Assembly (NCBI GenBank): GCA_008694505.1
Contig: VZDJ01000594.1
Location: 12,298,026-12,362,025, forward strand
Source of the DNA: Cyanoderma ruficeps
Taxonomy: Eukaryota; Chordata; Aves; Passeriformes; Timaliidae
Reading direction: 5' to 3'
DNA length: 64,000 nucleotides
This document shows positions 57,601 to 64,000 of this stretch, piece by piece. The notes under the pieces were generated by a model that worked only from the letters and a program-made list of their open reading frames with translations, searched no databases and was not told the origin of the DNA. The position numbers were made by a program, and so were the translations under genes. The stretch's first letter is position 1; every line of letters begins with the position of its first letter.

Positions 57601-60600
57601 AATTCTGCAGGATAGTACAAGCAAGCTACGGAAGAGTGTGATTGTCAAGTGTGACTTCATCATAATGTGGAAAAGGTAAAAAACACACGGGGGAAAACGG
57701 GCTCTAAACACAGTTGCCCTGTGATTTCACACTTTACTTTTCTGCGGCAGTTGAAAAAGCCTCTGCGGTTGTATGACAGCCAGTGGAAGGGGTGATTTTT
57801 CTGCCTTAGAAATGTGTGATTACTGCATAATCTGGAGAAGGGAAAGGGACAGGAACGAGAAAGCTGTAAATTCAGCAGCTGGGGTGGGGGGCAGTGAGGA
57901 AGAAAAACAACCGTGATGACATCCCTGTGACAGGGGAACTGCAAACATAGAGCCTCTGTCTCTCAGCTCCATGCAGAAGGATTTGAAGAGCTGTTTCTCC
58001 TCCGCAGTGTTATTGGAGTTCTGGGTGTGCTGCATTGAAGTAGTTCATCAGCTGTGATCCACCCATTTGCCGCTATTCAGGAGCCCCCGAGCTGGAATGT
58101 GCCTGACAGGACACACCCCGAGTTAATATACTTTCCTTACTCATTACCTCTCCTTCCTAGGTTTTTCTTTTGCATTTTCAGGCAAGGTTGGATGGTGTGG
58201 TATAATCGTATAATCTTTCCTATTTTGCTAATTTTCCTACTGCAGTAATGTCTTTGTTTCCTAAGAGGCTCATTTCTTTGCATCACATGAGCTAAACTGA
58301 AAATGGACAGAACAGGTAAGCCAACAGATGAAAACTGTTAAACCCTCAAAAAGTTTATTTAGAAGTTATTTTTCAGTTTATTAAAGGCAGAGTTTTTAAA
58401 AGTGCCAAACGGTTTTGAGTCACAGACAGAGAACAAACCCTGTGGACTTACAGCTGAACCTCAAAGCCAAAGACCAATTTTGCTTTTTAGAGTGGATCTT
58501 TGAGATTTTTTGCCTGCAGGTGTATTCCACAGAAGCAACCAGGCAAACACTGTGAGTTAGGCTTGGATCCCTTTGCAAGGGCCATCAGAAATCACTAAAC
58601 AGACATAATAAATACTACTGTTAGTCTGCCCCACAGTTTTAGCATATGCTTTCAAGCAGGTGTTTGGAAAGATCTCTTGGGAGAAGGCAACTGCACACCT
58701 CACAAAGCCCAGCGTAGAAGGATGCTAACAGATGTGCTTCCAAGCTCTGCTTTGTTTTGGGTGCCAATTTCCCATCTACTTTGTCTTCCAGCTTGCTGCC
58801 AAGCTTGTGCTGGTGGAAATACAGAACTGATTGGTGTCACAGTGTGTTTGCCCTGCTTTGTTTATCTGTAGAAAATTCAGTTCATAATTCCTCAGTTTGC
58901 AGTTAGCACCCACTTTTATGTATCATCCCAGGCAAAGAACAGGTAATGATTGCAAAGTTAATTCTATTTTTCTGTAGAAAATTCTGCTTCTTGTATCCAT
59001 TTCAATAAAGCTATTGGGCTGGACCCTAGATGGCTGTGGTATTTATCTTTCTACCAGGCATTTATCCAAAGTTTTACCCTGTGGGTAAAGAGGGAGAAAG
59101 GCCAAGTCGTCTTACTACTTTTACATTCAAGCCATTTACATTTGCTCAGAGATGCCATAAGCAGCTGGGTCTCAGCTATAACTCTCTGGGTAATACATTC
59201 CTTCTTGTAAAAAAACAGGGAAGCCATTTTCCTTGCTGCCTTGTAAAGGCATTGAGTGAAGTTAAGCACAAAGCAGACCATTCATTGCTGCTTCCCAAGA
59301 GCGTGCTTATTTAATCTAGGCTTGGTTTGGGGGGTGGGGTTAACCAAAAAAGGAATGAGCAGAGCAATGAGTGAGAACCTCACTGACAAGGAGGTGGGAC
59401 TCACTTTGGTGTAAATGGGATTTCAGCTGATCACCCTTGATCCTGAGTCCTCTAAGATGTCACATATTTATTATTTATACCCAGAGACTGACATTCATAG
59501 AATAGAAATGGACAACTAGTCACAGATGTTTTTCCGCACACTCTTACAAGCAAAGATCCTCAAATCTTTATCCCAGGCTAACAAAGGCCCAGTGCCCCCA
59601 GATGGAGTTGATTAGTCAGATCTGATTGTTACCAATAAGAGAGCTCTGTTTGGACTTGCAAAGGAAAAAGGAAATGTGGATTAAGATTTGTTTCAGGAAT
59701 GATTAGCCAGCTTTCCTTTGAATGGTCAAAACAGTTCTGAAGAAATCTGGCAGCATGAAGGTGTGAAGTGGAAATTATTTGGTTTACTGTTTGTGTATTT
59801 TGCCAGAGAGCTAAAAGCCCCCATTTATGTCAGACTGAGAGCTAAAGGATATAGGTGTCTTTAGTTCTACTCAGACTTTGTAAGGAAATAGGATGCTGGT
59901 GCCTGGGCTGGCCATACAAACCTCCTGTAATCAGAAGTTCCCAGTTCTGCCCAAATTGGGTTTCTCTGAGTAATGTTTGCAATTACAGCTCTAGCTGCAA
60001 GAGCTTGGACCAAAGCCTGGGATTCAGCTTTCATGTCAAATCTAGGATTCAGAGAGAAGGAGTTTATGTCAATATTCTGCTCCAGCAGTCAGGGCTGGGG
60101 TTTTACTTTCCAACCCCAGCAGAAAAATAAAATGTTCATTGATCATGATGCCTTGCAAAATGCTTTTCTGCTGGTGTGTGAAAAGCTATTGCTGATGAAA
60201 TTGATGAGTTCTTGTTTCTCTGTTCTTCCCTCGTGCGTGTGCACATCTCCTGTCTTGTGCCTAGAACTTAAGCTATGTTGGAACTCAGCTGGAGTGGGGT
60301 TTGCCTGGTCTTGAGCCCAAGGGGAGGCTTTTGGACTAAGATAACATCAGGAATAATAATAATGATAGTAAGCAGCCTGATTTCCTTGGCTGATTAATCT
60401 GAAATCCCCTTAGAGACATTCAGGAAGACAATGCAAGATTTTCTCTGGCAGTAACTGACTGGGGTTTTTTGTCTACCAGTTTCCCCTAAAATGTTTGTCA
60501 CATTGCCAGCTGCTCTGTTCCTTTGATATGCAAAGTGCTCTGAAGAGAGAATCCCTCAATTACCAGTATTCCCAAAGCATGGCAAGTAGTAAGGAGGGAA

Positions 60601-61258
60601 AGGGGTTTTTTGTCTTCAGACATCACTCAGTATAAAAAGGAAGCACTTGTGCTTGTAGGGTCATCTTCTGGTACAAGATACTTGAAGTGTTCATGTGAGA
60701 TTTATTCTTTTGTAGCTATACTAGTATCACCACTTCGAGCTCTGTTTTGAGAACAATTATAGACAATATGTGGGTTTTGAGATATACTTAGAAGTGGAAG
60801 ACTCTGGTAATGCCATCCTCAAAGGATACAGGGAAGGTAATGCAGGACAAGAAGTACTCAATACATGTGATGAAATACTTGCCATTCTTATACATCTCTA
60901 ATGATTTAATAGCCAATGGGCACCTAGATATACCTGATATAGCAGGTCTGTTTTACTAAGACTTCTTAAAATCAGTGGGTTCCTGTTTGATCAAATAGCC
61001 TGGATGTAGTGTGGTTCAGAAATTCTCTCTGTTGTTAATGGTGGGAGAAAGCTAGTGTTGTGCCTGTGTCATTGAAACAATCATGATCCACTGGTGATTC
61101 ATGGGCAGAACGCAACTCTTGGGATGCTTTAGCCAGCCAAAATCCCTGTCCTAGTGCTGAAGGGGAATGGCTGCTCCCCAGCAGCCTGTGTCCTGCAGGA
61201 CTCTGGGGTGCCATGAAGAGGAGGCTGGAGGGCCCTGGAGACAGCCCCTCGGGGGTGA

Positions 61259-61816
61259 TGTGCTGGGTTTGGCTGGGATAGAGGTAATTTTCTTCTCAGC
61301 AATTGGTATGGGGATGTGTTTTGGGTTTGTGCTGAACTCAGGGTTGATAATATAGAGGTATTCTTGTTATTGCTGAGCAGGCCTCACAGAGCCAAGGCCT
61401 TTTCTGCTTTTGGTATAGCCATGTTGGCAAGAGAGTTGGGGGTGACACAGTTGGGACAGGTGACCCCAGCTGACCAAAGAAATATTCCAGACCATATAAC
61501 ATCACAGGGAGAGGAGGAGGAGGAGGAAGGGGGGGATATTTGGAATGAAGGAATTTGTCTTCCCAAGTCACCATTACACGTGATGGAGCCCTGCCCTCCT
61601 GAAGATGGCTGAACACCTGCCTGCCTCGGGGAAGCAGTGAATTAATGCCTTGGCTTCCTTCGTTTGTGTGCACGACTCTTGCTGTTTTTATTAAACTGTT
61701 GTTATCTCAACCCACGATTTTTCCAGCTTTACGCCTTCTGATTTTCTCCCCAGTGCTGCTGCTGGGGGATAAGTGAGCGGCTGTGTGGGGCTGGGCTGAC
61801 AGCCGGGGTTACATCA
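61259..61816 (+). mobile_element. Solo LTR of an avian endogenous retrovirus (ERVL-like)
   Basis: About 560 bp beginning TGTGCTGGG and ending ACATCA. It matches from memory a common songbird and other neoavian ERV LTR: the opening block, a central purine-rich GGAGGAGG stretch, a 'gatggagccctgcc' block, an ATTAAA polyadenylation signal at 61690-61695 and a final 'ggctgacagccggggtta' segment. No gag, pol or env remains on either side, so it is a solo LTR left by recombination. If the left edge is set at the TG at 61256, the flanks ggggg and ggagg resemble a decayed 5-bp target duplication. The family name is inferred; the short open frames inside are not genes. Confidence 0.8.
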
Positions 61817-62049
61817 GGAGGGGTGAAGGATGGGGGAACAGGGAGGTGCTCCAGGACAGGACACGGCAGAAGACCCTCTCTGACACTTGCCCTGCCACCG
61901 CCTCTCCTCAGGGAACCCAGTTCACCCAGCTCGGGCTTGTCCTTAGCTACGCTCTGCCCACAGTATGGCCAAAATGCTAGCCACGCCTGCGAGATGTGGC
62001 ACTTTGAGGGAGGGCTGGGAGGAGGCCTGAGGAGAAAGATGTGAGGGCC

Positions 62050-62345
62050 CCCCAACATCTCCTTTCCCTCTCCCACAGCCCGGCCGCATCCAGCTCAGCT
62101 GCCCCTCAGCCTGTCCCGACCCGGGGCAACGCCCGAGGCCCCGCCCGCCGCTAGGCGACGCTGCCCCCGCCGCGGAACGCGAGGCGCCGCCGCCGTGTTC
62201 CGGGGGGACCGCGGTACGGGCGGCGCACGGCGGCGGCCGGAGCGCTGAGCGCGGCGCACCGCGTCCCGGAACGAGCGCGATGGCGCGCGGCGGCAAGGTG
62301 AGGGCGGGGGCCGGGGGGTCCCTCCGGCTCCGAGCACCTACATGC
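62050..62345 (+). promoter_or_regulatory. XRCC5: XRCC5 CpG-island promoter
   Basis: A GC- and CpG-rich block immediately around the XRCC5 start codon, with a GC box (ccccgcccgcc) near 62129-62139 and no TATA box, typical of a housekeeping DNA-repair gene. The transcription start cannot be read from the sequence. Confidence 0.8.
62280..62297 (+). CDS. XRCC5: XRCC5 (Ku80) coding exon 1
   Basis: XRCC5 encodes Ku80, which pairs with Ku70 to bind DNA double-strand ends and recruit DNA-PKcs in non-homologous end joining. Here the ATG at 62280 opens six codons, MARGGK, followed directly by the donor gtgagg. Human Ku80 begins MVRSGNK with its first intron after that lysine, so start, length and splice position agree. 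The next exon, expected to encode AAVVLCMDVGF, was not found in the remaining 1.7 kb and should lie to the right of the window. The assignment rests on this short exon, the CpG island and the conserved neighbour order. Confidence 0.85.
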
Positions 62346-64000
62346 ACCCATTCCTGGCACGGGTTACCCTCCCCGTGATGGTCGCCGAGCCGCTGCCGGT
62401 GCAAAGCTGACTAGTTCAGAGGGAATCAGTGTTCCTGCTTTAGAGCGCAGTGCAACAGTGACTGCCATTGCTCTTGCTAGAATAATGGTAGAACTGGTTT
62501 TGCTCTGTTGAAAATGCAGTTTGTATGTGTAGTGCGTTTGAGGAAACTTGTTGGTGGAAGCTGTGTTAAGGTCTCTTGTGATAGAGGGCAGTTTAGTGTC
62601 TGTTAAACGCAGCTTTATCTGTGCTGCTTTAGCCATCTCTCTCTTTGCTTTATTATAGCTACCTCAGCACCGAGAGGTCAGAGATAAAGGCAGGCTTGTT
62701 CCGTATCGCCCTTACCAGTACTTCAGCAGAGCAGGTTGATTTAGCTGAGGTGTGACAGTGCTGTCCTATGGTCACACCTGTGGAGCATCGAGGAAGTGTC
62801 GCTTAGGGCCCTGCACCTGACAGCAGCAGCCCTGGGTGCTCAGGTGAGATGCCCACAGGTTAATAACAGCTGACAAGAGACCTAGAGGAGGGTTACCAAA
62901 AGAGCTGCCCTCTTCCTGAAGGAGGATTCCACATACACTGGACGGGCACCCAGTCTGGGTTTGCTGCCTTCCAGAAGAGCATGTTGGCACTTGACGCTCG
63001 ATCGTGTGCTTTGTAAGCAGAGCGGCAGCACTTCACTCCTGCACTTCTTTGGCTTCTCTTCTGTCATCCTGCTATCTGTGAAGGGAATTTTACCCCTTTT
63101 GGACAACAGGATGGATTTGGCTGCCAGCCATTGTGTGTTTTTAGGGAGCACAATGCCAAGCCAAGGAGGGTCTGCAGCTGCTGCTGTGGGCAGAGTAATT
63201 CCTCAGGCTGGAGGTGGGCACTGACAAGGCTCTTGTGAGAATGCGGTGCGGCCTCAGTAACTGCCTCTGTTCCAATCCAAGCTTCTGCAGACCTGGCTGA
63301 CTCAGACAGTCATTCCCAGCTCCCAGGCAAGCCACTGGTGAAGGCAGGGTGAGGGGAAGAGTGCTGAGACTGAGTATAACCTGCTGGATAACTTGTGGAG
63401 CTCTGCTGCTCAGCCTTCTTTCTTTATCTCTTCCTCTCCTTGCACGATGCGGGGGATTAAACCAGTGCTTGTTAAAATGACAGGGGAGGTGCACAATATA
63501 TTCTGGGAAATAAAGGAGGGTAATAAAATACCTTGAGAGCTGCTAATGCAAAGCATTAGACTGCTGACTTGGGCAAGTTGTTCTTAACTTGGTTTAGAGA
63601 CTTGTGTATTTGGGTGACAGAAAGGATCAGGTTCTTTCAGCTGGTCTTTGAAAAGGTGCTTGGAGTTGCTTGCAAGGCCGTATGTAGAGCTTAGACCAGC
63701 AGCTCTTCTCTCTGTTCATCCATTTTGCTTTGCAAAAGCAGACTGTGCATCTTGTGGCACTTGACAGACTTAGAATTATTGCCCACATCCTTTTGTCAGC
63801 TTAATTTCTTCTGGAATTTTATATATTTTGTATTTTAAAACAAGTCAGCTGGCTCCAGCCTAGGTAATACCCAACTTTCCTGTGTTCTGGCAAACCATTT
63901 TTTCAGGCATTGTAATTTAATCTACTGGCACCCCATCAAGCAAGGTTTTGGTGTATATTTAGTATATTTAGGGAGCTTTGGTTTAATCCATGAGAATAAA
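62298..64000 (+). other. XRCC5: XRCC5 intron 1 (part)
   Basis: Sequence after the exon 1 donor. No exon encoding the Ku80 von Willebrand A-like domain start was found on the plus strand, and no repeat was recognised. Confidence 0.7.

Larger units (their letters stand above)
47575..61250. other. Interval between TMEM169 and XRCC5, no gene recognised
   Basis: About 13.7 kb with only short open frames that lack family features. It holds a gapped poly-A tract at 52277-52320, a (GT)14 microsatellite at 54607 and an AT-rich, compositionally even region around 55-58 kb that could include conserved non-coding elements. No confident transposon was recognised before the LTR at 61259. Confidence 0.6.

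Noticed and set aside
61316..61673. Open frames of about 100 codons on both strands near XRCC5
   Set aside because: They lie wholly inside the solo LTR and have no viral protein similarity.

Overview
The window looks like nuclear DNA from a bird, probably Neoaves and possibly a passerine. The evidence is intron-split vertebrate genes with GT-AG splice sites, three CpG-island promoters, low repeat density, a worn CR1 3' end, and a solo endogenous-retrovirus LTR of a type familiar from songbird genomes. The gene order PECR (-), TMEM169 (+), XRCC5 (+) matches the conserved vertebrate block known from human 2q35. The organism call rests on these features and remembered family sequences; no search was run.

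Layout. Bases 1-10300 hold no recognisable exon, only one CR1 relic. A CpG island at about 10.3-11.4 kb looks like an orphan promoter. By synteny it could be an upstream non-coding first exon of MREG on the minus strand, but no melanoregulin coding sequence was found. PECR occupies 17.4-33.9 kb on the minus strand, and all eight coding exons were resolved base by base (302 codons once an assembly artefact is discounted). Its promoter at about 33.9-34.1 kb is shared head to head with TMEM169. The TMEM169 non-coding exon 1 ends at 34067, and its coding exons lie at 44895-45333 and 46813-47435 (297 residues from the preferred start). The interval 47.6-61.2 kb has no recognisable gene. A solo LTR lies at about 61259-61816, and the XRCC5 (Ku80) promoter and six-codon first coding exon end at 62297. 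The rest is XRCC5 intron 1.

Function. PECR is a peroxisomal NADPH-dependent enoyl-CoA reductase of fatty-acid chain elongation. TMEM169 is a two-pass membrane protein of unknown role. XRCC5 is the Ku80 subunit of the non-homologous end-joining DNA-end binder. They are unrelated housekeeping-type neighbours, linked mainly by the bidirectional PECR/TMEM169 promoter.

Main points for a second look: (1) a false gap inside PECR exon 1, flanked by an identical 17-bp sequence on both sides, which breaks the frame; the second gap has the same 17-bp signature; (2) an aspartate at the position of the SDR catalytic tyrosine in PECR; (3) a non-canonical PKL peroxisomal targeting tail; (4) a solo LTR about 460 bp upstream of the XRCC5 start codon; (5) the unassigned CpG island at 10.3-11.4 kb. 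I saw no undescribed multi-gene system, CRISPR array or RNA gene.
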